The position numbers and the translations under genes are program-made. 64,000 nt of DNA from CAYNVQ01 sp964400735 (GTDB lineage Bacteria > Acidobacteriota > Aminicenantia > Aminicenantales > Aminicenantaceae), in assembly GCA_964400735.1 (NCBI GenBank), contig CAYNVQ010000006.1, positions 124,001-188,000 on the forward strand, given 5' to 3'. A model generated the notes under the pieces. The model saw nothing but the letters and a program-made list of their open reading frames with translations. It did not search any database and was not told where the DNA came from. Positions 1 through 9,038 of the stretch are shown piece by piece. How positions within the stretch are numbered: the stretch's first letter is position 1; every line of letters starts with the position of its first letter.

Positions 1-2
1 CA

Positions 3-668
3 TTCAGCGATTGCCTGAGGATCGTGGACAGATATGGGCTCAAACCGAAATTGCCCTCAGCGGTGATGGAGATCTTTAAGAAAGGAGCCAGAGGAGAAGT
101 CGAGGAGACACCCAAGCCGGATGATCCGATCTTCGAGCGCACTCAGAATCTCATCATCGGAAGCAATATTCAGGCACTTCAGGCGGCAGAGGAAAAGGCG
201 GCTGATTTAGGTTACAATACCCTCATCCTTTCCTCTTTCGTGGAAGGAGAGACCAAGGAGGTGGCCAAGGTCCATACCGCCATGGCTAAGGAAATCCTCA
301 GCTCAGAAAACCCTATCGGCCGGCCGGCCTGTTTGATTTCCGGAGGGGAGACCACGGTCACCATCCACGGTAGGGGATTGGGAGGACGAAATATGGAGTT
401 TGTCCTGGCCGCTGCGATCGAAATCGCAGGATTGAAGGATACGGTGGTGCTGAGCGGCGGGACAGATGGGACCGACGGTCCGACCGATGCAGCCGGGGCG
501 GTGGCGGACGGGACGAGCATTTCAAGAGCCAGGGAGAAGGGAGTGGATCCAGGCCAGTATCTATCGGAAAACGATTCCTACCATTTTTTCGAAGTCCTGG
601 ACGATTTGATCATCACCGGGCCGACGCGGACCAACGTCATGGATATAAGAATCGTTCTAGTGATCTGA
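3..668 (+). CDS. Glycerate 2-kinase, MOFRL family (C-terminal part, 5' truncated by window edge)
   Basis: The frame is open to the window edge, so the N-terminus lies outside; the GTG at 24 is internal. The visible 220 residues match the C-terminal half of bacterial glycerate 2-kinases (GckA/TtuD-like, MOFRL domain), which phosphorylate D-glycerate to 2-phosphoglycerate in the cytoplasm. Supporting blocks are SGGETTVTIHGRGLGGRN (glycine-rich, conserved in the family), the LSGGTDGTDGPTDAAGA block and a C-terminal GPTRTNVMDIRIVLV, a close variant of the usual GPTGTNVNDL ending. The gene converges with the sialidase-like gene and the two 3' ends overlap by 12 nt. The family call is firm; the exact substrate is inferred. 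Confidence 0.9.
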   Translation, partial: FSDCLRIVDRYGLKPKLPSAVMEIFKKGARGEVEETPKPDDPIFERTQNLIIGSNIQALQAAEEKAADLGYNTLILSSFVEGETKEVAKVHTAMAKEILSSENPIGRPACLISGGETTVTIHGRGLGGRNMEFVLAAAIEIAGLKDTVVLSGGTDGTDGPTDAAGAVADGTSISRAREKGVDPGQYLSENDSYHFFEVLDDLIITGPTRTNVMDIRIVLVI

Positions 669-1856
669 GGCCAGTTCGTTCAGTTTTAATCGCACACACA
701 CGATGAAAGGCGACTCTCCCTCGACCCAGTGACCATAGGTGGTGAGGACAAATGTGCCATCAGGAAGGACCTCTACCCCGGGATAAGCGCAGTCCCAGTC
801 TTTTTTGTTATCCATCAGTCGGATACGGAGCTGGCCTTCCCGACCCTCCACGATATCCCCATACGTTCCGACCCAGGCAACCCAGTCGCCTTGGGTAGGA
901 GATTCCTGGGCGGTATCCCGGAATGAGATGAGCAGCCGGCCGTCGGGTGCGTATTTTCCTGTATGACGGTCTCCGGTCAGGGATCCGAGAAGTTCCCGGG
1001 GCATTGTCCAGCTCTGGCCTTCATCATCGGAGAATATCACGAAAGAATTCCGGGTGCGGCTGTTTTCGCGGAGTAAAGCGGCTAGCTGCTTCCCGTCAGG
1101 AGAACGGATGATACCCGGCTCACAGAGTTGAATGTCCATCGTCTGGAGAATGGCCTCGGGGAAGGACCAGGTCAGTCCACCGTCTGTGGAGAAGGTCTTA
1201 TACAGCGTGAACGTACCGGAGCTTCCGCCATCTTTTCGAAAAAACCGGCCGTCATCGTGGAACATGGCCAGGTAATGTCCCTCTCCGGTTCTGAGCTCCC
1301 CCACGCTCCCCATGACAACGATCCCTCCCCAGTCTCCTACAGCCTGGAGAGGGGTCCAAGTTTTTCCGTCATCTTCAGAAACAGCCATCCGGGCAGGATA
1401 AAGCCCGGAAAAGAGGATCAGACGCTTTTTTCCTTTCGGGTCGACCATCCGGTGTATGGTCGGCACTTCCAGAGATGTCTTCCAGTTTTCCGGAACAGGA
1501 AGCCGGTGGCTCCAGGTGAGTCCGCCGTCCGTGCTTTTTTTCATCACGATGGCGCCTCTGCCGTGTCCTTTGGGATAAACGCAAATGATCGTTTTATGGT
1601 CTTCCAGGAGTACCGTGGTCGGATGTCCCAGATACTGTCCTTTTTCTTTATCGACGATGATTTGTCTGTGGCTTTGACCGGCCAAATCGATAAGGGGAAT
1701 GGTGTAGCCCTTTGGCATGGGGTCGGAGCCGGCCAAAAATTGTTGATCCATCATTAGAGGCTGACTTTCAACCCTAGAGGAGTGGCAGGATATGAAAGTC
1801 ATAAGCCACAAAAAGAGGAACAGATTGAAAATAATATGAATTTTTAAACGATTCAT
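657..1856 (-). CDS. Sialidase-like BNR-repeat lipoprotein
   Basis: A 399-aa exported protein with an N-terminal hydrophobic segment ending in a lipobox-like FISC, so probably a lipoprotein. At least four Asp-box (BNR) motifs of the SxDxGxTW type are visible: STDGGLTW twice, SEDDGKTW and SDDEGQSW. These are typical of six-bladed sialidase-fold proteins (GH33 and related exo-alpha-sialidase-like families). Whether it cleaves sialic acid is unknown; many family members act on other glycans, and I did not identify the full arginine triad. No strong Shine-Dalgarno precedes the ATG. It overlaps the convergent glycerate kinase end by 12 nt. Confidence 0.8.
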   Translation of the reverse strand: MNRLKIHIIFNLFLFLWLMTFISCHSSRVESQPLMMDQQFLAGSDPMPKGYTIPLIDLAGQSHRQIIVDKEKGQYLGHPTTVLLEDHKTIICVYPKGHGRGAIVMKKSTDGGLTWSHRLPVPENWKTSLEVPTIHRMVDPKGKKRLILFSGLYPARMAVSEDDGKTWTPLQAVGDWGGIVVMGSVGELRTGEGHYLAMFHDDGRFFRKDGGSSGTFTLYKTFSTDGGLTWSFPEAILQTMDIQLCEPGIIRSPDGKQLAALLRENSRTRNSFVIFSDDEGQSWTMPRELLGSLTGDRHTGKYAPDGRLLISFRDTAQESPTQGDWVAWVGTYGDIVEGREGQLRIRLMDNKKDWDCAYPGVEVLPDGTFVLTTYGHWVEGESPFIVCVRLKLNELASDH

Positions 1857-2071
1857 ATTCAGTTCCAGATCTTAATGTGGCTGTTCATCACAGATCACAA
1901 CATAAAAAAAACGCTTATGTATTTACTGCCTTCAATGTTAACTTTGTATCTGTCATTTTATACTGAAATCGATAAGTGCGCAAAAAAGTCTGGCGTAGAA
2001 TTGCACATATCACATCATCATCGGGCATATATCCTGAATTCCCTGTTCATCCGTTCTTACAGGTCTTGAAT

Positions 2072-2596
2072 TTAACTGTCCCAGGGCCTTAATTCCTCGG
2101 CTCTTGTCCAGGCCTCGACCCACTGAGGCATGCCTGGATTCCAATCAGGTATTCCCAACGCATCCAGTACTTTTTTAACTGGAATGAGACCCTGTTTGCT
2201 TGTGATTCCTGCCCTTACCAATGCCGAGGAATGGGTTTTCCCCTTCCACGCGGTGTATTGATGAAAGTAGAACCAACGATCGTCCGTCGCGACGATCCGG
2301 GTATGCAGTTGGAAGCGTTTGAATGCTTTCAGGCGATGACGGTATCGGACGCTGGCGCCAGATACGGCAAATCCCCAGTTATGCTTATGAACAGTCCGCA
2401 GCAAATCTGTTCTCTGTGCCAGATCCAATCGGCCCAAATCCATGATGGTCAGGTGCCTGCCGTTGTTCAATTCGGGATATATGTCTATGTCTCCAGGAAA
2501 AACCCGCATTTTCAACACACTTTCATTATCCATAGTCAATTTAGAGCCAAATTTTGCCTTGATAAGTATTTGGCATAATCTTAAGTAAGGATACAT
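2072..2596 (-). CDS. Acyl-CoA thioesterase-like protein (hotdog fold, THEM6-like)
   Basis: A 174-aa protein with the hotdog-fold thioesterase signature: a DIDIYPELNNGRHLTIMDLGRLDL block near residues 37-60 (D-x-D-x-x-x-x-x-N-N then a DxGR helix), followed by an RYRHRLKAFKRFQLHTRI strand region. This pattern is that of the 4HBT_2/THEM6-like group, presumed to hydrolyse acyl-CoA thioesters in the cytoplasm. The gene stands alone on the minus strand. The ATG is the first in frame and a GGAUGGAG-like element lies about 9 nt upstream. Substrate unknown. Confidence 0.75.
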   Translation of the reverse strand: MYPYLRLCQILIKAKFGSKLTMDNESVLKMRVFPGDIDIYPELNNGRHLTIMDLGRLDLAQRTDLLRTVHKHNWGFAVSGASVRYRHRLKAFKRFQLHTRIVATDDRWFYFHQYTAWKGKTHSSALVRAGITSKQGLIPVKKVLDALGIPDWNPGMPQWVEAWTRAEELRPWDS

Positions 2597-2739
2597 TTAT
2601 GTGCTCCATCCCTTAATTTCTGTCTCGTATCGCTTCCGGCTTGAGGATGATTCGATAAAGAAAAATAATATCACAGACAGTTTGAATCAAGAAGGTCAAA
2701 TATTTTGATGGTGGAGGTCTACTGCTATGCGGTTTTTTT

Positions 2740-3576
2740 CTACTTAGGCGCTAAAGTGAAGAGGCTGGAGAAGAGGAGAAGGTCTGCGCCGGCATGAAAA
2801 AGAGCCGGGCCGATCAGACTGTCCGTTTTCTGCATCATGTACCCCCACACGATGGCCAGAACGAACACTGCGCCCAAAAACCTCAAGATTTCTCCCGAGG
2901 CTACATACTCGACTTTCATATGGGCAAGGGCGAAGACGATGGCCGTCAACAGGTTGGACCCGAATTTCCCCAGGAATAGCTGGAATTTTTTGAGGAATAA
3001 GCCCCTGAAGAGAAGCTCTTCGTTGAACCCGTTGGAGAGGGCGAAAACGAGGATCCAGGGTGAAGCGGAGAGCAGGCGATACAGACCGGATTCGGCATCT
3101 TTGATCTGGAGGATGAGAAAAGCAACGAAAGCGAAAAAGGCGATCAGACCGATGCCCAGTCCGTAGCGGATCCTCCCTTTTTTAAGGTAGATCGACGAGA
3201 GGCGCTGGCCTGAACATACGGTCAGGACGACGATAGGGATGATGATCAAAAGGCTTTGGGAGAGCTTGGCCACGGCCATCCCCTTCATGGCCGTCACATC
3301 AAGGCCGAACCAGTCGAGGGGCAGGCTGCTGAACCGCCAGGAAAGAAATTGGGTAAAAGCGGCCAGAAAAAAGGCAAAGGAGATCGGCCAGTAGGATTTC
3401 AGTTTTTCTCGGCGGGCGAACACCAAGGTCAGGACAAGAAAAATAATGCAGACGCCCGTCCTTAGGAGTCTCTCGAGGCTGTCGGGTATCCGGGCCGAAA
3501 AGGTGATGCTGGGCAAAAAAACGATCAGACCGGCAGATAAAAAAATCAAGAATGATCCCATACGTTTCCGTTTCAT
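2740..3576 (-). CDS. CPBP-family intramembrane metalloprotease (CAAX protease/Abi-like)
   Basis: A 278-aa polytopic membrane protein with about eight hydrophobic segments. The CPBP (type II CAAX prenyl endopeptidase, Abi) active-site motifs are present in order: NEELLFRGL (the EExxxR motif), ALAHMK (FxxxH-type) and ALFHAGADLL (HxxxD/N-type). These residues form the intramembrane glutamate/histidine catalytic site. It is the last gene of a PadR, HAAS-domain, CPBP cluster, 22 nt from its upstream neighbour, with an AGAAAGG ribosome site. The target is unknown; in such clusters these proteins are often linked to envelope processing or peptide self-immunity, which here is only inference. Confidence 0.85.
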   Translation of the reverse strand: MKRKRMGSFLIFLSAGLIVFLPSITFSARIPDSLERLLRTGVCIIFLVLTLVFARREKLKSYWPISFAFFLAAFTQFLSWRFSSLPLDWFGLDVTAMKGMAVAKLSQSLLIIIPIVVLTVCSGQRLSSIYLKKGRIRYGLGIGLIAFFAFVAFLILQIKDAESGLYRLLSASPWILVFALSNGFNEELLFRGLFLKKFQLFLGKFGSNLLTAIVFALAHMKVEYVASGEILRFLGAVFVLAIVWGYMMQKTDSLIGPALFHAGADLLLFSSLFTLAPK

Positions 3577-3598
3577 TTTTACCTTTCTCTGTTTCTTC

Positions 3599-4543
3599 CT
3601 AAATGTTCTTTTTCATCAGGGCCTTTTTCCCCAGGATAATTAGGCTCTTCAGGAAATCGACAGCGATCAAGAGGATGACGACCGCTATAATGATATTGGC
3701 CATGATTTGAAGGTCGAGATAGACGAATTCAACGAAAGGATCGCCCAGCGGTCTGTTGATGACGATCCCCAGGATGATAAGTTGGCCGCCGTTTCTGAGG
3801 AGATTCACCCATTCGGAGGTGAAGAAAAATTTAAGGGCATAGGCGGCGAGTCCGATTCCCAACAAAGCCAAGAGGGCCAGTGAATACCATTTCGACGCGG
3901 TTGAGTTGAGCAGCGGTTGAATCTTTTTAAAGTCGATGTTCTTGAAGAAAAGGGTTCCGGAACTCCAATAAATCCAGATGAGGACCGAATAAGCCAGAAG
4001 CATAAGAATAAAAGGTAGGGGCTTGGATTGGGCCTGTCTTTTCTCGATCATTTTTGCCCAACTCAATTTGAATTTGGGCCAAGGCAACCGGACATCCCTC
4101 CTGCTCTGGGTCACGAAATACAGGATGATCCCGGCCAGTCCCAGGTCATAGACAAAAGCCATGGGAAGGTAGAAGAGGGCCTGAAAGCTGTCGATTCTGG
4201 GGATATAGAAAAAGGGAAGCACGGTCATAGTGGTTTTGAAAATAAAAGATAGGAGGATGAACGTGATATGGAAGGCAAAAAGGACCGCCGTGTACCGGAT
4301 GAGGTGCCCTTTGAAGCCCGGCGCGATGATCTGGTAGCCTTCCATGTATTTTTCGGCCACCTGCCGCGGGCTTCCGTAGGCTTGAATGGCACGCGCCAGG
4401 GCTTCCTCTGTGACATCTCCCGATTCCTGTTCGGTTTTTTCCAGAACGTGGCTCCTTATTTCCGTCAGGATTTCTTTTTTTTCTTTGCTGGTCGCAAGAT
4501 AGCGGCCGATCTCCTCCAGGTATTTTTCAAGTTTTTCATACAT
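3599..4543 (-). CDS. HAAS-domain (DUF1700-like) multi-pass membrane protein
   Basis: A 314-aa protein. Residues 1-75 are a soluble helical domain (MYEKLEKYLEEIGRYL, ending AIQAYGSPRQVAEKYMEG) typical of HAAS/DUF1700 domains, which sit next to PadR regulators and are thought to act as signalling partners. About six membrane segments follow. The start is fixed by AAAGGAGAA just upstream. The gene overlaps the PadR gene by 8 nt, implying translational coupling. HAAS-type proteins are proposed to modulate PadR action or act in envelope-stress circuits; the sequence itself shows only architecture and linkage. Confidence 0.8.
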   Translation of the reverse strand: MYEKLEKYLEEIGRYLATSKEKKEILTEIRSHVLEKTEQESGDVTEEALARAIQAYGSPRQVAEKYMEGYQIIAPGFKGHLIRYTAVLFAFHITFILLSFIFKTTMTVLPFFYIPRIDSFQALFYLPMAFVYDLGLAGIILYFVTQSRRDVRLPWPKFKLSWAKMIEKRQAQSKPLPFILMLLAYSVLIWIYWSSGTLFFKNIDFKKIQPLLNSTASKWYSLALLALLGIGLAAYALKFFFTSEWVNLLRNGGQLIILGIVINRPLGDPFVEFVYLDLQIMANIIIAVVILLIAVDFLKSLIILGKKALMKKNI

Positions 4544-4874
4544 TTTTATTCTCCTTTAACAGGTGGCTCAAGAGTTCATTCTGCTTGCGCCAGATTTCCA
4601 GAAGTTGGTGACGAACTCCCTTGCCTTCCTTCGAGATGACATAGAATTTCCGGGGCCTGTCCTCGGTGACATCCCACCTACCGGTGATGAGGCCCTTTTT
4701 CTCCAGTCTCCGCAGAAGGGGATAAAGGGTGTTCTCTTCGAGAGAATAGCCCTTCTCTTCGAGCCGTTTGACCATGGAGTAGCCGTACATATTGTTTTCA
4801 AGGAGGACCAGGACCAAAACCTGAAGGAATCCCCGGTTCATCTCCGTCTCGAAAGCGCTGATGTCTGTTTCCAT
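4536..4874 (-). CDS. PadR-family transcriptional regulator
   Basis: A 112-aa winged-helix protein of classic PadR form: FLQVLVLVLLENNMYGYSM, then SLEENTLYPLLRRLEKKGLI (recognition helix and wing) and an RPRKFYVISKEGK segment. It starts with an excellent AAGGAGGTG ribosome site. PadR proteins usually repress their own operon. Here a near-consensus promoter on the same strand (4936-4964) contains a perfect dyad in its spacer, so autorepression of the PadR/HAAS/CPBP operon is likely. It is divergent from the APC-USP permease, whose expression may be affected by the same site. Confidence 0.9.
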   Translation of the reverse strand: METDISAFETEMNRGFLQVLVLVLLENNMYGYSMVKRLEEKGYSLEENTLYPLLRRLEKKGLITGRWDVTEDRPRKFYVISKEGKGVRHQLLEIWRKQNELLSHLLKENKNV

Positions 4875-4935
4875 TCCGGCACCTCCTTTTTATATCCGAT
4901 AAATACTGTGTGTTATAAATTTAATGTGCGATATA

Positions 4936-4964
4936 AGTATACTGTGCGAAATACAGTATGTCAA
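4936..4964 (-). promoter_or_regulatory. Promoter of the PadR/HAAS/CPBP operon
   Basis: Read on the minus strand: -35 TTGACA (4959-4964), a 17-bp spacer, and -10 TATACT (4936-4941). The predicted start is near 4929, giving a leader of roughly 55 nt before the PadR ATG, with the AAGGAGGTG site inside it. Confidence 0.75.
4939..4959. promoter_or_regulatory. Candidate PadR operator (perfect dyad in promoter spacer)
   Basis: ATACTGT-N7-ACAGTAT is a perfect 7-bp inverted repeat occupying the spacer between the -35 and -10 of the PadR promoter. A second half-site-like ATACTGTG lies 36 bp away at 4903-4910. A protein bound here would block RNA polymerase. Assignment to the adjacent PadR is inference from position. 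Confidence 0.6.
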
Positions 4965-5007
4965 GCCTTTTATTAATCTCTTGACATTTTATCGGAGGGT
5001 GGTTATT

Positions 5008-7404
5008 TTGACTCAAATAATGGATCGAGAGAGAACCGGAAAGACCATGGCCAAAGAATGTCCAGTTCCAGAGGGAATGACAGCAGGGAAGAAGCATGTC
5101 ATGGAGCTGGCCCGGGATATGGGCCTGATGCATGTGACCATGATCGGCGTCGGGGCCATGATCGGGGCTGGGATATTCGTCCTGACCGGTCTGGCGGCAG
5201 GCGTTTCCGGCCCGGCTCTGCTCCTTGTCTTCGCTTTTAATGGGTTGGTCACTGGCCTGACGGCCATGAGCTACGCAGAGCTCGGCTCCTGCTTTCCCGA
5301 AGCCGGCGGCGGCTATCTCTGGGTCAAGGAGGCTCTACCCCAACCCAACGGCTTCCTCTCCGGATGGATCAGCTGGTTCGCCCATGCGGTGGCCTGCAGC
5401 CTGTATGCGGTGGCCTTCGGCACTTTCAGCGTGGATCTTCTTCATATGGCTGGGATCGACTTTAACCGCCTTTTAGCCTTTACATCCTCCTCCGAACCCT
5501 ACATTCTGGCAGCCAAGCTCATCTCCGTGTTCGCGACCCTCTTGTTCGTCTACATCAATTTCCGGGGTGCCAAGGAAACAGGACAGGCCGAGAGCTTGGT
5601 CACCATCCTCAAGATCGTGGTGATCGCGCTTTTTATCGGGTTCGGGCTTTTCGCCATCTTTTCCGGAAACACGTCCAAGCCCTGGCCAGAACACTTCCGG
5701 GGATTTTTTCAAAAAGGTCCTCTGGGCATCATCATGGCCATGGGCCTGACTTTCATCGCCTTCGAGGGCTACGAAATCATCGCCCAGTGTGGAGAGGAGG
5801 TCAAGAATCCCAAAAGGAATATCCCCCGCTCTATTATCCTTTCCCTGCTGATCGTCGTGCCTATTTACATCCTGGTCGCCTTTGTGGCGCTGGGAGCCAC
5901 AACTCCTGAGGGAGATATTCCGACTTGGCAGTATTTGGGACAAAAAGGAGAGCTGGCCATGATCGAGGCGGCCGAGCACTTCATGATGGGAAAGTTGGGA
6001 AGAATCATTTTCCTGATCGGGGGCCTTTTCTCCACCATGTCGGCCTTGAACGCCACAGTCTATTCCTCCTCCAGGGTCAGCTTCGCCATGGGGCGTGACC
6101 ACAACCTGCCTGCCGTATTCGGAAAAATCCACCACAAAAAAAGAACGCCCCATATGGCCGTTTTCATTTCCGGCATGATGATCGTCCTGATGGCTGTGAT
6201 GTTGCCGATCGAGGATATTGCAAGCGCCACTGATGCCATGTTCCTCCTTCTTTTTATCTTCGTCAACCTGGCCGTTGTCAATTTGAGAAAAAACAGGCCT
6301 GATCTGGACAGAGGATTTAAAGTTCCTCTTTTTCCTTATATCCCCTATGTGGCGACATTTCTCAATCTTTTTCTGGCCATTTTCCTTTTCTTTTACAGGC
6401 CCCTCGGCGTCTGGGTGTGTGTAGGGTACATGGCCGTCGGCATCAGTTTTTACTATCTTTATTCACGGAGGAAGGAGTTCGTAGCCAAGGCCGCCCCGGC
6501 CGTGCATTTGGAGCAGCCTGTTTTCGAGGCTCCACCCTGTAATTTCCATATCTTGGTGCCTGTGGCCAATGCGCAGACGGTCGAGCAACTGCAGCGCTTC
6601 GCGGTCAGGATGGCCAAGGCCTACACGGCCGACATCACGGCCCTGAATGTCATCCAGGTGCCGGCCCAGCTTCCTCCGAGCGAAGGCCGGAAATATGTGG
6701 ATAGTGCCCGTACTTTGCTGGGCCAAGCCATAGAGGTGGCCGAAAAAGATAGTATTCCGGCCTATTCGTTGGTGAAATTGACCCACAATGTGCCCAAAGC
6801 CATCATCGAAACCTGCGAGGAGCGGAAAATCGATCTGATGGTGCTGGGATGGGAGGGAGAACGGCCGGCCCATGACAGGGTATTCGGGACGATCACCGAT
6901 GAGATCATCCTCAACACGGTCTGCGACATCGCCCTTATCTGCCGCTCTCCGGCAGATAAGGAGATCGGCCGGATCCTAATCCCGGTCAGCAGCATAAAAT
7001 ATGCAGTCCTCTCCTTCAAGATAGCTGAGGCCATTTTGAGCGAGAATGGAACGCCTATCGTGCTGTTCCATGCCACTTATCAGGATGATGTGACGGAGGT
7101 CGAGAAGAAATACCGGGAAGAGCTGCAAAAATTAGGGGATGTTATCAATCCTGCCCTCTATCAGATTATGGTCAAAAAAACACAAAGTGTCACAGAGGCC
7201 ATCCTCTCAGAGATCCAGCACCACGACCTCCTTATCATGGGCGCGCCGGAGGAGGGGTTGGTCAGGAGGGCCTTGTTCGGCGATCTGCCTGTGCAAATAG
7301 CCCGGGAGACCGATGTTCCCATCATCCTGACCAAAAGATACACCGGCCATGTCAAGTCCTGGTTCCAAAAATTCTTCGGCTCCCGCAAAACCATGCTGGA
7401 TTGA
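5008..7404 (+). CDS. APC-family amino acid permease with C-terminal universal-stress (USP) domains
   Basis: About 798 aa. Residues 25-470 are an amino acid/polyamine permease with roughly 12 membrane helices, opening with the canonical MIGVGAMIGAGIFVLTG motif of TM1; FEGYEIIAQCGEEVKNP is the typical TM6-loop segment. The C-terminal 300 residues contain two USP-like modules (FHILVPVANAQT..., then GRILIPVSS...) with a GxxxGxxxxQ-like LFGDLPVQIARETDVPIIL ending, which in relatives bind nucleotides and regulate transport. An ATG at 4924 would sit inside the divergent PadR promoter. I prefer TTG at 5008, preceded by GGAGGG 8 nt upstream; ATG at 5020 is an alternative, with a TTGACA at 4981. A paralogue lies at 18067. 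Confidence 0.85.
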   Translation: MTQIMDRERTGKTMAKECPVPEGMTAGKKHVMELARDMGLMHVTMIGVGAMIGAGIFVLTGLAAGVSGPALLLVFAFNGLVTGLTAMSYAELGSCFPEAGGGYLWVKEALPQPNGFLSGWISWFAHAVACSLYAVAFGTFSVDLLHMAGIDFNRLLAFTSSSEPYILAAKLISVFATLLFVYINFRGAKETGQAESLVTILKIVVIALFIGFGLFAIFSGNTSKPWPEHFRGFFQKGPLGIIMAMGLTFIAFEGYEIIAQCGEEVKNPKRNIPRSIILSLLIVVPIYILVAFVALGATTPEGDIPTWQYLGQKGELAMIEAAEHFMMGKLGRIIFLIGGLFSTMSALNATVYSSSRVSFAMGRDHNLPAVFGKIHHKKRTPHMAVFISGMMIVLMAVMLPIEDIASATDAMFLLLFIFVNLAVVNLRKNRPDLDRGFKVPLFPYIPYVATFLNLFLAIFLFFYRPLGVWVCVGYMAVGISFYYLYSRRKEFVAKAAPAVHLEQPVFEAPPCNFHILVPVANAQTVEQLQRFAVRMAKAYTADITALNVIQVPAQLPPSEGRKYVDSARTLLGQAIEVAEKDSIPAYSLVKLTHNVPKAIIETCEERKIDLMVLGWEGERPAHDRVFGTITDEIILNTVCDIALICRSPADKEIGRILIPVSSIKYAVLSFKIAEAILSENGTPIVLFHATYQDDVTEVEKKYREELQKLGDVINPALYQIMVKKTQSVTEAILSEIQHHDLLIMGAPEEGLVRRALFGDLPVQIARETDVPIILTKRYTGHVKSWFQKFFGSRKTMLD

Positions 7405-7468
7405 AAACTTGCCTAAATCTTTTGCTGGGGAGCTGGAAGATAAGACATCATGAGCATTTTTTGCCAGG

Positions 7469-8659
7469 TCATATTTTCCAGGTGACTTTGTAACGTTTGA
7501 CAAACTGGTAGCCTTCTTTGTCTTTTTCAATGGTGTAGAGACTGTTATTTTTCCATGTCTTGGGGCTGACATCCAGCAGTGAACTTCCCAAATATCTTCC
7601 TTCAGAGCTGAAAATATCAAAAAATGAGCGTTCGCTGTTCCCCTCCTCGGATCTTTTTACTAGCAGCTTGTCTTTAACACAGAATAACTGTTCAAACACG
7701 GGTTTATATTCAGGGCTTTTTAACTCGTTTTTTACTGTTCCGGCCCAAAATTTCCTCTCGTTTTCGTCTTCCTGGAATTCTCCATTGACATAGTCTGCTA
7801 CATCTTGGCTTAGGACTTTTATTTTATCGTACTCCTTTCTAATCCGCCGAATCAAAATTCCTTCTGGCGAGTACACATGAATCTCATAATCGTTTGTTTC
7901 TCCCATATAAACATTGCCCAGAGAATCCATCGAACAGCACAATTCCTTTTGGAACGGGATGCTTAATGCCAGCATCTTGCCTTCTTTCCTATAATGCTGC
8001 ATGACAGGGATAGAGGAGCTGTACAGGTTTCTGATGAAATCAGACTGTGAAGAATATTGATTGGCCAGAAAATCAAAAACGAAAAAATTTTCGTTCGATT
8101 CTTTGGATACGGTGTTCATTATTAGGGTGATATCTCCGTTCCCATCGACGCCAATTATCCTGCCTAAAGAATATTCATCAAAGCTTTTTGTGTGAACAAA
8201 CTCTCCCTGATTGTTGAAAACAGATAGGCGATTGGTGTCGACATCGCTGATATAAATTAAATCTTTTTCATCGACATAAATATCGACAGGATTCGATAAC
8301 TCGCCAGGACCTTGGCCTTCTCTGCCAAATACATGACGAAGCTGACCATTTTTATCGAAGACTTTTATGTGTTTATCTCCGCTATCCAGCACATAAATGT
8401 TGCCTTCTCGATCGGCTTCGACATCTTGCGCTCGATAAAAGATGTGTTCTTCATTCCCTTCTTTCTCGCCTAAAGTCAAATCTTCTTCGAGAGAGATTGC
8501 ATCTGTATTCATAGACTCTTTCGGATTCTTAACAACCGATACCCCGTTTTCAACCTCGATTGTCCCCTGCCATTTTGAGTTCCGCTTTTCACATGAGAGA
8601 CACATAATCAAGGCTAGGCAAAACAATAAAATTGCAAGGAGTTTCAGTTGAGAAATCAT
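7469..8659 (-). CDS. 6-bladed beta-propeller lipoprotein, paralogue 1
   Basis: A 396-aa protein with a signal peptide and a lipobox before Cys23 (IMCLSC). The family pattern recurs in this cluster: a WQGTIEVENGVSVVKNP leader strand, ISLEEDLTLGE, then NHL-type blades such as REGNIYVLDSGDKHIKVFDKNGQ and the hallmark GREGQGPGEL. It ends RYKVTWKI. Family members are surface or periplasmic propellers, probably binding ligands or partners; no enzymatic residues are evident. AGAGAGAAGGAA is the ribosome site. It lies directly downstream of the decayed paralogue pieces at 8679-9444 and may have depended on their promoter. Confidence 0.85.
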   Translation of the reverse strand: MISQLKLLAILLFCLALIMCLSCEKRNSKWQGTIEVENGVSVVKNPKESMNTDAISLEEDLTLGEKEGNEEHIFYRAQDVEADREGNIYVLDSGDKHIKVFDKNGQLRHVFGREGQGPGELSNPVDIYVDEKDLIYISDVDTNRLSVFNNQGEFVHTKSFDEYSLGRIIGVDGNGDITLIMNTVSKESNENFFVFDFLANQYSSQSDFIRNLYSSSIPVMQHYRKEGKMLALSIPFQKELCCSMDSLGNVYMGETNDYEIHVYSPEGILIRRIRKEYDKIKVLSQDVADYVNGEFQEDENERKFWAGTVKNELKSPEYKPVFEQLFCVKDKLLVKRSEEGNSERSFFDIFSSEGRYLGSSLLDVSPKTWKNNSLYTIEKDKEGYQFVKRYKVTWKI

Positions 8660-8678
8660 TTCCTTCTCTCTTAATCTT

Positions 8679-8822
8679 TTATTCCCACGTTGTTTTGTAC
8701 GCCATCAATTCCCTGTTACGGCTTTCCTTTTCTCTGCGGCAGTAGAGCAAGAATATTTCCTTATCAACCAACGGATCGTTAGGGCTATAGAGCCAAGGGC
8801 TTCCATTTGCCTCTATGCTCAA
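8679..8822 (-). pseudogene. C-terminal remnant of a beta-propeller lipoprotein gene
   Basis: In frame on the minus strand, these 47 codons end LMAYKTTWE followed by a stop. This matches the C-terminus of paralogue 2 at 13002 (VVYKMTWE), and the preceding VDKEIFLLYCRREKE aligns with its QNHLYGVVQKEGGYEE stretch. There is no start codon or ribosome site. It most likely forms the 3' end of the same broken gene whose N-terminus lies at 9031-9444, with the middle lost. Confidence 0.65.
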
Positions 8823-9038
8823 TCAAAATTCATCATCTGCTTTGATGACTTTCACCAATATAATGATTATGAGACAGAACACGATTCCAGTGATGCTGCT
8901 CTTTCTGATCAACGACGCCAGAGCTGGGTCATCTGCGAAAAAAGAAAGGATGATCCCCAAAATTCCAGAAAATATTATAAAAATAATCCCGCATCCCAAT
9001 GCTGCCTTGACAGAACCAAAGGGTGCTTTTTTAATCAT
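8823..9038 (-). CDS. Small two-helix membrane protein inside a broken propeller gene
   Basis: A 71-aa hypothetical protein starting MIKKAPFGSVKAALGCG, with two hydrophobic helices (residues about 10-33 and 46-64) and a charged tail KVIKADDEF. Its ATG overlaps the stop of the truncated propeller (ATGATTAA). The frame extends upstream to 9086, but those codons overlap the propeller sequence. No good ribosome site is seen. I recognise no family. It separates the N- and C-terminal pieces of a propeller gene, so it may have arrived with the deletion or be fortuitous. Confidence 0.4.
   Translation of the reverse strand: MIKKAPFGSVKAALGCGIIFIIFSGILGIILSFFADDPALASLIRKSSITGIVFCLIIIILVKVIKADDEF

Noticed and set aside
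1875..2069. 64-codon plus-strand frame between sialidase-like and thioesterase genes
   Set aside because: No ribosome site, no conserved features, and low-complexity AT-rich sequence.
4924..5007. Upstream ATG extension of the first APC-USP permease
   Set aside because: These codons lie in the divergent PadR promoter and operator; a GGAGGG site points to TTG 5008 instead.
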